Shown in pieces: positions 1 through 8,201 of a stretch of DNA of 64,000 nucleotides; the stretch's first letter is position 1; every line of letters starts with the position of its first letter. Source of the stretch: Candidatus Pseudothioglobus singularis PS1 (lineage in GTDB: Bacteria; Pseudomonadota; Gammaproteobacteria; PS1; Pseudothioglobaceae); the NCBI RefSeq assembly GCF_001281385.1, contig NZ_CP006911.1, positions 372,001 to 436,000 of the forward strand. Direction: 5' to 3'. Under the pieces are notes generated by a model. It saw only the letters and a program-made list of their open reading frames with translations. It made no database searches and had not been told where the DNA came from. The translations under genes were made by a program, and so were the position numbers.

Positions 1-1
1 G

Positions 2-403
2 CGTTCGGATGCGGTCCTTAATCCTGGAGGTGTTCGCATTGGTACTGCAGAGATTTACCGTCAAGTAGATAAAGTTGAGGCGGTACTTGAGAGCATCGTG
101 ATTGGGCAGGAATGGAAAAATGATGTACGTGTTGTGCTTTTTGTGAAGATGCGCGAAGGGCAGGAGCTTACAGATGTTCTCATTAAGGGGATTAAGTCAA
201 CTATCCGCACAGAGTGCACACCGAGACATGTTCCAGCAAAGATATTAGAAGTTGGTGATATTCCTAGAACAAAATCCGGAAAAATCGTAGAGATTTCGGT
301 TCGTGATATAGTGCACGGGCGTGAGATTAAAAACAAGGAGTCGCTTGCAAACCCTGAGGCTTTAGAGTTTTTTAAAAACCGTGTAGAGCTCCTATCAATT
401 TGA
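2..403 (+). CDS. Acetoacetyl-CoA synthetase, C-terminal fragment
   Basis: The reading frame is open from base 2, so the N-terminal part lies outside the window. The fragment carries the C-terminal signature of ANL-superfamily acetoacetate-CoA ligases ([19 protein letters not shown] near its start) and the usual end motif with the catalytic lysine ([10 protein letters not shown]). The enzyme activates acetoacetate to acetoacetyl-CoA with ATP in the cytoplasm, feeding ketone bodies or polyhydroxybutyrate breakdown products into central metabolism. The assignment rests on the highly characteristic [10 protein letters not shown] stretch; other acyl-CoA synthetases have a different hinge. The glycerate kinase starts 23 bases downstream and may be co-transcribed. 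Confidence 0.88.
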   Translation, partial: RSDAVLNPGGVRIGTAEIYRQVDKVEAVLESIVIGQEWKNDVRVVLFVKMREGQELTDVLIKGIKSTIRTECTPRHVPAKILEVGDIPRTKSGKIVEISVRDIVHGREIKNKESLANPEALEFFKNRVELLSI

Positions 404-426
404 GCTATCTAAACTAATTACATATT

Positions 427-1563
427 ATGAAAATAGTCATAGCTCCTGATTCTTTTAAAGAAACACTCTCAGCATTTGAGGTTGCCAGTACTATTGAGTC
501 AAGCTTTCAAAATGTTTTTCCAGAGGCTGAAATCATTAAGATTCCAATCGCTGATGGTGGTGAAGGCACAGTCGAGGCAATGGTAAGAGCAACTGATGGA
601 AGTTTTGAGTTCTCAGAGGTCGAAGGGCCAATGGGTAATATCACAAGTGCTAAGTGGGGGATGCTTGGAAACTCAAAAACAGCTGTGATTGAGATTGCAG
701 AAGCATGTGGCTTGCATTTAGTTCAAGCAAACAAAAGAAACCCAATGACTGCTTCCAGTTTTGGAGTCGGACAGCTTGTAGTCGCCGCGCTAGATAAAGG
801 AGCAAAAAAAATCATTATTGGTCTTGGAGGAAGCGCTACTAATGATGGAGGATATGGATTTTTAAGGGCAATCGGTGTTCAGTTTTTGGACTCTGAAGGC
901 AATGAATTGAATGGTCATTTTGAAACTCTAAGCTTGTTATCTGATATTAATTTCAATCATATAGATACACGAATAAAGAACACATCTATCGAGATAGCCT
1001 GTGATGTAGATAACCCGCTTTTAGGAGAAAAAGGCGCCTCTAAAGTTTTTGCAGCGCAAAAGGGCGCGAGCAATAAAATGATTGAAGAGCTAGAGTCAAT
1101 CATGACTAACTATTATGAGATCATCTCAAGTCAGTTAGGCAGTCAGTTAAATGATCGGCCTGGGTTCGGTGCTGCTGGCGGGCTAGGTTTTGGCATTTCA
1201 GCTTTCATAAATTCAGAACTTAAGAGCGGAATTAACATTGTCCTCGAGGCGCTCAACTTTAATCAATATTTATTGGATGCAGATCTAGTGATTACTGGGG
1301 AGGGCCGGATTGATAGTCAAAGCAAAAGAGGCAAGGCTCCAATTGGCGTTATTAAATATGCAAATCAGTTGAACTGCAAAGTTATTGTCATTGCAGGCTC
1401 AGTTGATGATCCAAAAACTTTTAATCAAAAGTTCAATGTAACTAACTCGTACGGCATTGTTAATGCAAAGTTTTCAATTGAAAAGGCTTTTGAGGACCCT
1501 TATGGGTGCCTTAAAAGTGTCTCTCAAAAAGCTGCAGAGGATTTCAAAGTTTTAGTAACCTAA
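427..1563 (+). CDS. Glycerate kinase (GarK/GlxK family)
   Basis: A 378-residue protein of the bacterial glycerate kinase family, the usual length. The N-terminus (MKIVIAPDSFKETLSA), the IPIADGGEGTVEA motif, the GLGGSATNDGG loop and the VITGEGRIDSQS motif are family hallmarks. It phosphorylates D-glycerate to phosphoglycerate, joining glyoxylate and serine carbon to glycolysis. The last 12 bases overlap the convergent hydroxyacid dehydrogenase gene. A glyoxylate or hydroxypyruvate reductase next to a glycerate kinase makes metabolic sense, since the reductase product is glycerate. No clear Shine-Dalgarno sequence precedes the ATG. Confidence 0.9.
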   Translation: MKIVIAPDSFKETLSAFEVASTIESSFQNVFPEAEIIKIPIADGGEGTVEAMVRATDGSFEFSEVEGPMGNITSAKWGMLGNSKTAVIEIAEACGLHLVQANKRNPMTASSFGVGQLVVAALDKGAKKIIIGLGGSATNDGGYGFLRAIGVQFLDSEGNELNGHFETLSLLSDINFNHIDTRIKNTSIEIACDVDNPLLGEKGASKVFAAQKGASNKMIEELESIMTNYYEIISSQLGSQLNDRPGFGAAGGLGFGISAFINSELKSGINIVLEALNFNQYLLDADLVITGEGRIDSQSKRGKAPIGVIKYANQLNCKVIVIAGSVDDPKTFNQKFNVTNSYGIVNAKFSIEKAFEDPYGCLKSVSQKAAEDFKVLVT

Positions 1564-2580
1564 TTCAGGGTTAACGAGATTATTAAGGCCCTCATGTGCA
1601 ATATATCTGCGCATATTCATCATCACCAAATCGAGCGTCAGTGGGATATAGGTGTCACCATCATCGGCTGAGATGTGAGGCATAACCATAAGGTTAGGTG
1701 TAGTCCACAGCTTAGAATCTGATGGAAGAGGTTCAGGGTCAAACACGTCAATGATTGCTGCCTTAATGTGGCCAGAGTTTAAGTTATCAACAAGCGCGTC
1801 ATAGTCCATTGTTGCCGCTCTACCAACATTAATGATTCCTACTCCAGGCTTCATTAACGATTGACGTCTTTTATCCAAAAGGTTATAAGTCTCCTTTGTG
1901 TTTGGCGTTGACATAAATATATAGTCAGCAAGGGGAAGTACTTCATCGAGCTCATCTTGAGTGACCATTTGGTCAATATCATCTAGATCTTTTCCGTGAC
2001 GACTCGCACCAATCACATTCATTCCAAGAAGCTTACACTTTTGAGCAGCCGCATAACCAATGTTTCCAACTCCAATAACAAGTAAAGTTTTTCCGACGAT
2101 GGGAGAAGAGTATAGAGACTCCCAATGATTACTCTGTTGATTTCTGACTATTTCAGGAATATGAGTGTGCAGCATTAGAACGCTCATCAGTCCAAACTCT
2201 CCAGCCTTAGCAGAATGAACACCTCTATTATTTACAACAGAGACATTTTCAGGAACCCAATCCATCGGACATAAATGCTCAACCCCAGCACCAATGATAT
2301 GTATCCACTTTAAATTAGGAGCAATTTCCGATAGATTTTCAGTCGGAAAATCCCAGCAAACAAGGACTTCAGCTGTCTTCATGGACTCATAAAAGTTATC
2401 AAGATCCCAGTCAAAAATAGGTTCAATCTTATGGATGAGGTCAGGGTAATTTGTAATTGCTTTATCGAACCGCTCTTTAGTCATTGCAAAAACATTCTCT
2501 CCCTCTATAGTTGGAGGGAATGAATCAGGATTGGCATGATTACTCTTAAAATGAACTCTTATTTTTTTATCACTCTTCAT
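1552..2580 (-). CDS. D-2-hydroxyacid dehydrogenase, probable glyoxylate/hydroxypyruvate reductase
   Basis: A 342-residue NAD(P)-dependent D-2-hydroxyacid dehydrogenase. The Rossmann motif GVGNIG is followed by a short loop with ASRHG. The catalytic Arg (NVGRAAT), Glu (DVFDPEPLP) and His (MPHISA) are all present. The family reduces 2-oxoacids such as glyoxylate and hydroxypyruvate. It lies 18 bases behind the Rieske oxygenase gene on the same strand, so the two are probably one transcript, which suggests that it handles a 2-oxoacid released by the oxygenase route. The substrate cannot be read from sequence. Its 3' end overlaps the convergent glycerate kinase gene by 12 bases. Confidence 0.85.
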   Translation of the reverse strand: MKSDKKIRVHFKSNHANPDSFPPTIEGENVFAMTKERFDKAITNYPDLIHKIEPIFDWDLDNFYESMKTAEVLVCWDFPTENLSEIAPNLKWIHIIGAGVEHLCPMDWVPENVSVVNNRGVHSAKAGEFGLMSVLMLHTHIPEIVRNQQSNHWESLYSSPIVGKTLLVIGVGNIGYAAAQKCKLLGMNVIGASRHGKDLDDIDQMVTQDELDEVLPLADYIFMSTPNTKETYNLLDKRRQSLMKPGVGIINVGRAATMDYDALVDNLNSGHIKAAIIDVFDPEPLPSDSKLWTTPNLMVMPHISADDGDTYIPLTLDLVMMNMRRYIAHEGLNNLVNPELGY

Positions 2581-2598
2581 AGCTTGTTTTGCATGAGT

Positions 2599-3990
2599 TT
2601 AAGGATTTTCTCTTGACTGAATTTCTTTTAATTTATTTGTGACGATTTCAACTCTCTCTTTTTCAGATTTTCCATCTACTTCAAACTGAATTTTAATGAA
2701 TTCATGAGCAAGTTTGCTGAAGAAGTCATTTTCATCTTGAACACTGCTTGGAATATTAATTACTGAATCTCCCCCGTAGGTTGGTATAGGCGAGTCTTTT
2801 AATTCGGTTACTTTTAATGGCTCTTTGCCTGCATCTAGACTTCTGATTTGTTCCCTAATTTTTTGGCGCATCATTGCAACGCCCTGATCACTAGCCAGTA
2901 AGTTTTCATTTTTATGAATATTGATTGGACCCATGCCCTCGCATGCCTCTCTATCTGCTGGAAATCTTTGGCGCTGCTCATAAGGACGATCGAATATCTC
3001 ACCTTGCTCAATAAGTTCTGGACCCTCTGGAGTATTGTATTCTTGAGGGTCACCCCGTTCACCAAAATTTGCCCATGCATAGCAAATGGTAGTTTCATCA
3101 TCAACTGGGACAACCCATCTTGTGAATGAGCTGCGCCCATAAAGTATTTGCCTGGTTCCATCAGCCGCAAATGCTGCGCCGGCTTGCGTAAAGTTTGGCA
3201 GAACAACCTCATTAACTCTAAACCAGACATTGTCCCCCACCCTTCTTGTGTTGCATCCAAGAATCCAATTATCACGTTCAAAAAAATCAATTTGGCCTAC
3301 TTCACCAAAACCTTCAGAGAACTGTTGACGACTCATATTAGAGTGAAGAAATGATGTATGTATTGGGTCAACTATTGCATCAAGTACTTGAAGCCAATTG
3401 CAATCAAATGGAGCCTTGTATGGAACCATTTCCATGCCATCAAAATCTAGACTGTCGTAGTTAGGAAACTCAGGCTTTTTTTCTATTGGCCCTAGATAGG
3501 CAAAAATAAGACCTTTGAATTCATGAGTTGGATAAGCACCAAGTCTTACCTTTTGCTTTATAAAGTCTTGAGTATGCTCTGGCTGTCCTGGCACCTCTAA
3601 AATGGAACCATCAACATCAAAATGCCACCCATGATAGCAGCAGCTAATACCTGTTTTTTGACAAATTCCAAATTCAAGTGACGCTTGTCGATGTGGGCAA
3701 TGCTTGTGAACTAAGCCTAACTGTAAACTCTGGTCTCGGAATAAAACTAACTCCTCACCTAGGATTTTTATTGCTACAGGAAGGTCTCCAAGTTCTGATG
3801 AAATAAAAATTGGATGCCAGTATCTTCTGAAGTATTCACCTGCTTTAGTTCCTGGACCAATCCGTGCGATTTCATCATCTATCTCTTTAGAATGTTTTAA
3901 TTCATAGCCTGAAAAACCTTTTAGATTAATATCTGTGCTATTTTTTTTGATGCTCAAACCTCTATTCCCCAATAATTTATCTGACTTCAT
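2599..3990 (-). CDS. Rieske non-heme iron oxygenase, alpha-subunit-like (phthalate-dioxygenase type)
   Basis: A 463-residue Rieske oxygenase. The [2Fe-2S] ligands are C98-x-H100 and C117-x2-H120, and the mononuclear iron site is formed by D208, H211 and H216 (DPIHTSFLH). Overall shape resembles the phthalate 4,5-dioxygenase/vanillate demethylase type, which hydroxylates or demethylates aromatic or N-methyl substrates using electrons from a separate reductase. No reductase gene is visible nearby. The gene diverges from a second, different Rieske oxygenase across a 143-base AT-rich gap and is followed by the hydroxyacid dehydrogenase. The true substrate is unknown. Confidence 0.85.
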   Translation of the reverse strand: MKSDKLLGNRGLSIKKNSTDINLKGFSGYELKHSKEIDDEIARIGPGTKAGEYFRRYWHPIFISSELGDLPVAIKILGEELVLFRDQSLQLGLVHKHCPHRQASLEFGICQKTGISCCYHGWHFDVDGSILEVPGQPEHTQDFIKQKVRLGAYPTHEFKGLIFAYLGPIEKKPEFPNYDSLDFDGMEMVPYKAPFDCNWLQVLDAIVDPIHTSFLHSNMSRQQFSEGFGEVGQIDFFERDNWILGCNTRRVGDNVWFRVNEVVLPNFTQAGAAFAADGTRQILYGRSSFTRWVVPVDDETTICYAWANFGERGDPQEYNTPEGPELIEQGEIFDRPYEQRQRFPADREACEGMGPINIHKNENLLASDQGVAMMRQKIREQIRSLDAGKEPLKVTELKDSPIPTYGGDSVINIPSSVQDENDFFSKLAHEFIKIQFEVDGKSEKERVEIVTNKLKEIQSRENP

Positions 3991-4060
3991 TCATTCAAAT
4001 AATACCAAACATATTTACATATTAATCAATTTTTAATTAAATAATGACCATATTGCCAAC

Positions 4061-4077
4061 TAATTATCAAGTAATTA
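4061..4077. promoter_or_regulatory. Inverted repeat in the Rieske divergent promoter region
   Basis: Two copies of TAATTA separated by TCAAG form an AT-rich dyad just upstream of a TATAAT box at 4100-4105. It lies between the two divergent Rieske genes. An Lrp/AsnC regulator is encoded in the same cluster, and such regulators bind AT-rich dyads, so this is a candidate operator. This is inference from position only. Confidence 0.35.
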
Positions 4078-4099
4078 CTTAATATGCAATAATTGGGTT

Positions 4100-4105
4100 T
4101 ATAAT
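4100..4105 (+). promoter_or_regulatory. Probable -10 box of the Rieske/VOC/cupin operon
   Basis: A perfect TATAAT lies 28 bases before the chosen ATG at 4134. A convincing -35 box is not visible, as expected for an activated promoter. Its position means the TTG at 4107 would lie at or before the transcript start. Confidence 0.45.
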
Positions 4106-4133
4106 CTTGATACTTAATAATCAAATTCTAAAT

Positions 4134-5234
4134 ATGGATTCATCATTCATTACAGATAACCTTTCTTCTTTTAATAAAGAAGGTGCCCTAAAGCATGGTT
4201 TACCAAGCATGGCTTATACCAGTGAAGAATTTTATAAAACTGAATGTCAAACTGTCTTCTCAAATAATTGGGTATTTGTTGGCTTTGCTCATGAATTTAA
4301 TGAACCTGGCGATGCAGTTCCAGTAAATGTTGCTGGTCAGCCAGTGCTTCTGATTAAGAACGTTAACGGAAGTATCAATGCATTTCATAATTCCTGTTCA
4401 CATCGTTGCCTTAAAATTGTTGATGAGGCATGCAATGTTGGTTCAATGCTATCTTGCCCATATCATTCATGGACCTATAATCTAGACGGTGATCTTTGCG
4501 CCACTCCTTTTTTTGGAGGGAGAGAGCACCAACCTGAAGGATTTAATATGACAGAGCATGGACTTCATTCTGTCAAAATTGCAATCTGGCATGATTGGAT
4601 ATTTGTTAATTTGAATAGTGAATCTCAAGATTTTGAGGAATACGCTAAGCCATTAATTAATAACTTTCAAGACATAGACTTTAAAAAAATGAATCCTGTT
4701 GCAACTCTTGATTTTGGTGAGATAGAGACAAACTGGAAATTTTTAATGGAAAATTTCATAGAGCCTTACCATGTTCAGTTTGTTCATAGAACCACAACGA
4801 ATCAGCCACTTGAAGATCACTACACAATTGTCGATGGTGTCTGTGTTGGAAGTGCAATTGATCTGGATGAAAATGATAAAGTTGAGGGAAGTTTGTCTGT
4901 CAGCTCAAGATACCTCACCCTATTTCCAAATTTTATAATTGGGCGATATTTCCCTGATCAGATTGGGGTTTATTTAAATGTACCAACTGATTCTGGACAC
5001 ACCCTTCAAAAAAGAGTTATCTACACAACAGATGGGAAAGCTATTTCGGATAAAAGTGTAGAGGAGATTAAGAAGTTGTGGTGGGATGTTCATAAAGAAG
5101 ATCATGCGATTTGTGAAAAAATGCAGCTCGGAAGATTGTCCCCAGCTTCAAAGAATGGCGGTTTACTTTCTCCCTTCTGGGAGGATAGTGTCAGAGCCTT
5201 TCAGCAAATGATTGCTGATGCTGTAACCAAATAA
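4134..5234 (+). CDS. Rieske oxygenase of the choline monooxygenase/glycine betaine demethylase type
   Basis: A 366-residue Rieske oxygenase when started at the ATG at 4134; an upstream TTG at 4107 is in frame but sits just behind a -10 box. Rieske ligands are C88-x-H90 and C108-x2-H111. The iron site is H213, H218 and probably D351 (FWEDSV). The bridging residue is Glu (NFIEPYH), as in the quaternary-amine subfamily (choline monooxygenase, GbcA), rather than the Asp of aromatic dioxygenases. By family, it should oxidise a methylated or quaternary amine. It heads a tight run with VOC, cupin, Lrp and glutamine-synthetase-like genes. No GbcB-type reductase lies in the window. Confidence 0.85.
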   Translation: MDSSFITDNLSSFNKEGALKHGLPSMAYTSEEFYKTECQTVFSNNWVFVGFAHEFNEPGDAVPVNVAGQPVLLIKNVNGSINAFHNSCSHRCLKIVDEACNVGSMLSCPYHSWTYNLDGDLCATPFFGGREHQPEGFNMTEHGLHSVKIAIWHDWIFVNLNSESQDFEEYAKPLINNFQDIDFKKMNPVATLDFGEIETNWKFLMENFIEPYHVQFVHRTTTNQPLEDHYTIVDGVCVGSAIDLDENDKVEGSLSVSSRYLTLFPNFIIGRYFPDQIGVYLNVPTDSGHTLQKRVIYTTDGKAISDKSVEEIKKLWWDVHKEDHAICEKMQLGRLSPASKNGGLLSPFWEDSVRAFQQMIADAVTK

Positions 5235-5256
5235 ATATTATTAATGAGGAGTAATG

Positions 5257-5682
5257 ATGGCAGATGAAAATTTTAATAGTGACTATAGATTAGCACACAC
5301 GATGATGCGGGTACTGGATTTAGATAAATCAATCCACTTTTATTGCGACATACTGGGAATGAATGTTCTCAGAAAAACGGACTACCCGGGAGGGCGATAC
5401 ACTAATGCGTTTGTAGGGTACGGGCCAGAGATAGAATTTCCAGCACTGGAGCTCACTCATAACTGGGATCAAGAGGCTCACTATGACAAAGGAAATGGAT
5501 GGGGTCATATCTGCATTGAAACGCCAGACGTTTATAAGGCTGTTGAGGATTTAGAAGCCAGTGGAGCCAAAATACTGAGTCCAGCAAAGCCGATGAATGC
5601 TGGCACTCGAATACTCGCATTCATTGAGGATCCAGATGGATACGTTGTCGAATTAAATGAAAAACTTGAACTAACTGAATAA
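5257..5682 (+). CDS. VOC-family protein, glyoxalase I-like
   Basis: A 141-residue single-unit vicinal oxygen chelate protein. It keeps glyoxalase I features: TMMRVLDLDKSIHFY at the start, the NWD stretch, GWGHICIE with a metal His, and FIEDPDGYVVEL at the end with a metal Glu. Glyoxalase I isomerises the methylglyoxal-glutathione hemithioacetal, but the context next to a Rieske oxygenase would also fit a related lyase or isomerase acting on an oxidised intermediate. The ATG at 5257 is preferred over the one at 5254 because GAGGAG lies five bases upstream. It is 22 bases behind the oxygenase gene. Confidence 0.8.
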   Translation: MADENFNSDYRLAHTMMRVLDLDKSIHFYCDILGMNVLRKTDYPGGRYTNAFVGYGPEIEFPALELTHNWDQEAHYDKGNGWGHICIETPDVYKAVEDLEASGAKILSPAKPMNAGTRILAFIEDPDGYVVELNEKLELTE

Positions 5683-5691
5683 GGAAAAATA

Positions 5692-6093
5692 ATGAAAGAG
5701 AATAAACCACAATTATACAAATTTAGTGAAATTGAGCACCGCCTGCACACCTTAGAGCCAGGTAAAAGTTATATCAAACCATTTGTTACAAGCGCTGTAA
5801 GTGACACGATGTGTGGCGGTCTAAATTTTTTAAACGAAGTATCTGTTCCTTGGGAGCTGACGTGTGATGAGATTATTTACTGCATGGAAGGTACATTTAG
5901 GTTGACTTGTGATGGCGTAGCTTATGAATGCAGTCCTGGTGATGTGCTATATGTACCAAAAGATAATTCGATTGCCTATGAGTGTGATGAGAAGTGCGTC
6001 ATTTTTTATGCGGCCTATCCTCATGATTGGAAGCAGCAAGCTGGCATAACGTTTGTTCCTGGAATAGATCCAGAAGATATGCCACAAAATTAG
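5692..6093 (+). CDS. Cupin-domain protein, EutQ-like
   Basis: A 133-residue small cupin. The C-terminal half forms a cupin barrel (CDEIIYCMEGTFRL, then SPGDVLYVPKD), and the overall pattern resembles the EutQ cupin linked to ethanolamine use. Typical metal-binding His residues are largely replaced, so catalysis is doubtful; it may bind a ligand or act as an accessory protein. It starts nine bases after the VOC gene and ends nine bases before the Lrp-type regulator, so it is surely in the same transcript. Function unknown. Confidence 0.65.
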   Translation: MKENKPQLYKFSEIEHRLHTLEPGKSYIKPFVTSAVSDTMCGGLNFLNEVSVPWELTCDEIIYCMEGTFRLTCDGVAYECSPGDVLYVPKDNSIAYECDEKCVIFYAAYPHDWKQQAGITFVPGIDPEDMPQN

Positions 6094-6102
6094 GCTATTA
6101 AG

Positions 6103-6651
6103 ATGAGTAACTCGAGTAGTCGTTTAATTAATTTAAATCAAGTTAATGATAAAGCAAGTGATTTAAGTTCACAGCTGCCGACACGAGACACCCTTAAGGA
6201 TAAATTAAATCAACAAATTATTGATTTACTTGAATTAGATGGGCGATTACCTTTTAAAGAGATCGCTAATAGTCTGAATATTTCTGAAGGCACGGTTAGA
6301 AATCGAGTTAACCGAATGAAGGATGCCGGCGTTTTGCAAATCAAAGCTCTTGTCGACCGCTCGGCTATCAATTATTCAACTGATTCCATGTTAGGGATCA
6401 AAGTTGCATCTAGCTCAAGTCCAAGCCTCGTAGCTAAAAGACTTGAAAATTGTAATGAAATTGTTTTTATTATGTGGGTTACTGGGCGATATGACTTACT
6501 AGTGGAGATTGCATCAGAAAGTGACGACACGCTAAGTAAATTTCTAGAAGAACATTGCTTTAACAACGACGATATAAAAGATGTTGAGGTTATGAAGGGA
6601 TTATCAACATTTAAAAATCAGTTCTTGTTAAAGTCTCAAGAGAAGCTTTGA
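6103..6651 (+). CDS. Lrp/AsnC-family transcriptional regulator
   Basis: A 182-residue regulator with an N-terminal extension of about 35 residues, a winged helix-turn-helix (DGRLPFKEIANSLNISEGTV, approximately residues 46-66) and a C-terminal RAM ligand domain. Lrp-type proteins bind amino acids or small amines and control nearby catabolic genes. Embedded between the cupin and the ligase genes, it most likely regulates this cluster. The long N-terminal extension is unusual; a later internal start is possible but none has a better ribosome site. Confidence 0.85.
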   Translation: MSNSSSRLINLNQVNDKASDLSSQLPTRDTLKDKLNQQIIDLLELDGRLPFKEIANSLNISEGTVRNRVNRMKDAGVLQIKALVDRSAINYSTDSMLGIKVASSSSPSLVAKRLENCNEIVFIMWVTGRYDLLVEIASESDDTLSKFLEEHCFNNDDIKDVEVMKGLSTFKNQFLLKSQEKL

Positions 6652-6682
6652 TAATGAATACAAAAAATAGAAGGAGAAAAAT

Positions 6683-8101
6683 ATGACTAAAATTTACCAC
6701 ACAAAGATGGCGGATGCGCTGCCCTCAAAAAAGCGAGTGGCTGAAGAAAAAGCGCGACTTGAAAAAGCCGGCATTAAGTATATCTTGTCATGTTGGATTG
6801 ATATGCTTGGGCTACCTAAAACTAAGCCAATACCTTTTGCAGAATTTGAAGCATTGTGTGCAGGAAAAGGGCCACAATTTGCTGTACATTCAGTCTCATT
6901 TGTTCCAGAATTGGGGCCTAATGATTCGGATCAAATTCCAGTTCCAGATCTAGATAGTCTCGTTATTTGCCCATGGGATAAAACCTGCGTATGGGTTTTT
7001 TCTGACTTGTGGTGGGAGGATGAACCTTATAACTTATGCCCTCGACAGACACTCAAAAGAGCTGTTCAAAATGCAGATGATGCTGGTTATAAAGCTTTCT
7101 GTGGCATTGAGCCAGAATTTATTGCAATGCGTTATGAAGATGGTCAGCCAGTCAAGGCGATTGATGATGACCCACTTCCAGGTGAAGGCCTGAGACCAAG
7201 AAGGCAGGCCTTTGGATATGATGTTGAGTACTCAATTGACTCGATGGAGTTTCTGAAAGAATTAATCGATATTGTTAATGATCTGGGCTGGGAGATGAAG
7301 GACGTGGTCTGCGAAGGTGCCTACTCTCAATTTGAGTTAGACTTTACTTATACAAATATTCTACAGATGGCAGACCGATTAGTCTTCTTGAGAGTGCTTC
7401 TTAAAGAAGTTGCCAAAAAGTATGGAATGTTTATCACCTTTATGCCGAAGCCAACGATTGGTGACTGGAGATCTGGCGCCCATATTAACTTTAGCATGAC
7501 AAGCAAAACAGACAATAAGAATATCTTTGAAGGAAAAGATGGTAAGTTTTCTGATGTGGCTTATCACGCTGTTGGTGGCTTAATTAAGCATGGTACTTCA
7601 ATTACTGCGATAGCCTGTTCTACTGTCAATTCATACAATGGGCTAGTTCCAATTGTAGGCGGTTTTGAGGGCGGCGTTTATACTTGGGCTCCTACGACAA
7701 TGGCATATGGCGACAATAATCGCTCTTGTATGATTAGACTTCCTCAGAATCGTTTCTGTATTGAAAATCGTGCAGCGGATATGTGCATGAACCCATACCT
7801 TTCTCTAGCCATGACAACAGCTTCTGCTTTAGACGGTATTAAAAATAAAATTGATCCAGGCAAGCCATTAAATCTGAATCTGTATACCTTGACTCCTGAA
7901 GAAATGGAGGCATCTAACATCAAATCATTGCCTCGCAATCTTCTTGAGGCTATTGAGTCCTTAAATGAAGATGACTTTGCTAGAGAAGTGCTAGGAGATT
8001 CGATGCTTCTTCAATTTTTCTCTTATAAGAAAGACGAATGGGATCGATATCATCAGGCAGTAACTGATTGGGAAGTTCAGGAGTTTTTAAGACTCTACTA
8101 G
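6683..8101 (+). CDS. Glutamine-synthetase-family gamma-glutamyl-amine ligase, substrate unknown
   Basis: A 472-residue protein of the glutamine synthetase fold. The N-terminal beta-grasp region holds SCWIDMLGLPKTKPIP, and the catalytic domain contains GIEPEF, MPKPTIGDWRSGAHINFS and NRSCMIRLP, matching the metal, nucleotide and glutamate sites. It differs strongly from the second ligase at 11150, so it is not a recent duplicate. By family it should join the gamma-carboxyl of glutamate to an amine using ATP. Its place behind a quaternary-amine Rieske oxygenase and an EutQ-like cupin suggests a small amine other than ammonia. AAGGAG precedes the ATG. Confidence 0.75.
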   Translation: MTKIYHTKMADALPSKKRVAEEKARLEKAGIKYILSCWIDMLGLPKTKPIPFAEFEALCAGKGPQFAVHSVSFVPELGPNDSDQIPVPDLDSLVICPWDKTCVWVFSDLWWEDEPYNLCPRQTLKRAVQNADDAGYKAFCGIEPEFIAMRYEDGQPVKAIDDDPLPGEGLRPRRQAFGYDVEYSIDSMEFLKELIDIVNDLGWEMKDVVCEGAYSQFELDFTYTNILQMADRLVFLRVLLKEVAKKYGMFITFMPKPTIGDWRSGAHINFSMTSKTDNKNIFEGKDGKFSDVAYHAVGGLIKHGTSITAIACSTVNSYNGLVPIVGGFEGGVYTWAPTTMAYGDNNRSCMIRLPQNRFCIENRAADMCMNPYLSLAMTTASALDGIKNKIDPGKPLNLNLYTLTPEEMEASNIKSLPRNLLEAIESLNEDDFAREVLGDSMLLQFFSYKKDEWDRYHQAVTDWEVQEFLRLY

Positions 8102-8154
8102 ATATTAAATCATTACTAAAAAATTAGTACGTTTTTAATTTAAACTATCTTTTT

Positions 8155-8174
8155 TTGAGTTAATTTTAATTCAA
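8155..8174. promoter_or_regulatory. AT-rich 20-base palindrome before mgsA
   Basis: A near-perfect dyad (TTGA-TTAA-TTAA-TCAA core) lies 28 bases upstream of mgsA in the 100-base gap behind the ligase gene. A weak hairpin (TACTAA/TTAGTA, 8114-8129) followed by GTTTTT lies before it and may end the upstream transcript. This is a candidate operator for the cluster regulator; only position supports it. Confidence 0.35.
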
Positions 8175-8201
8175 AGATTGTGTTGATTATTGGGAGTAAA
8201 T

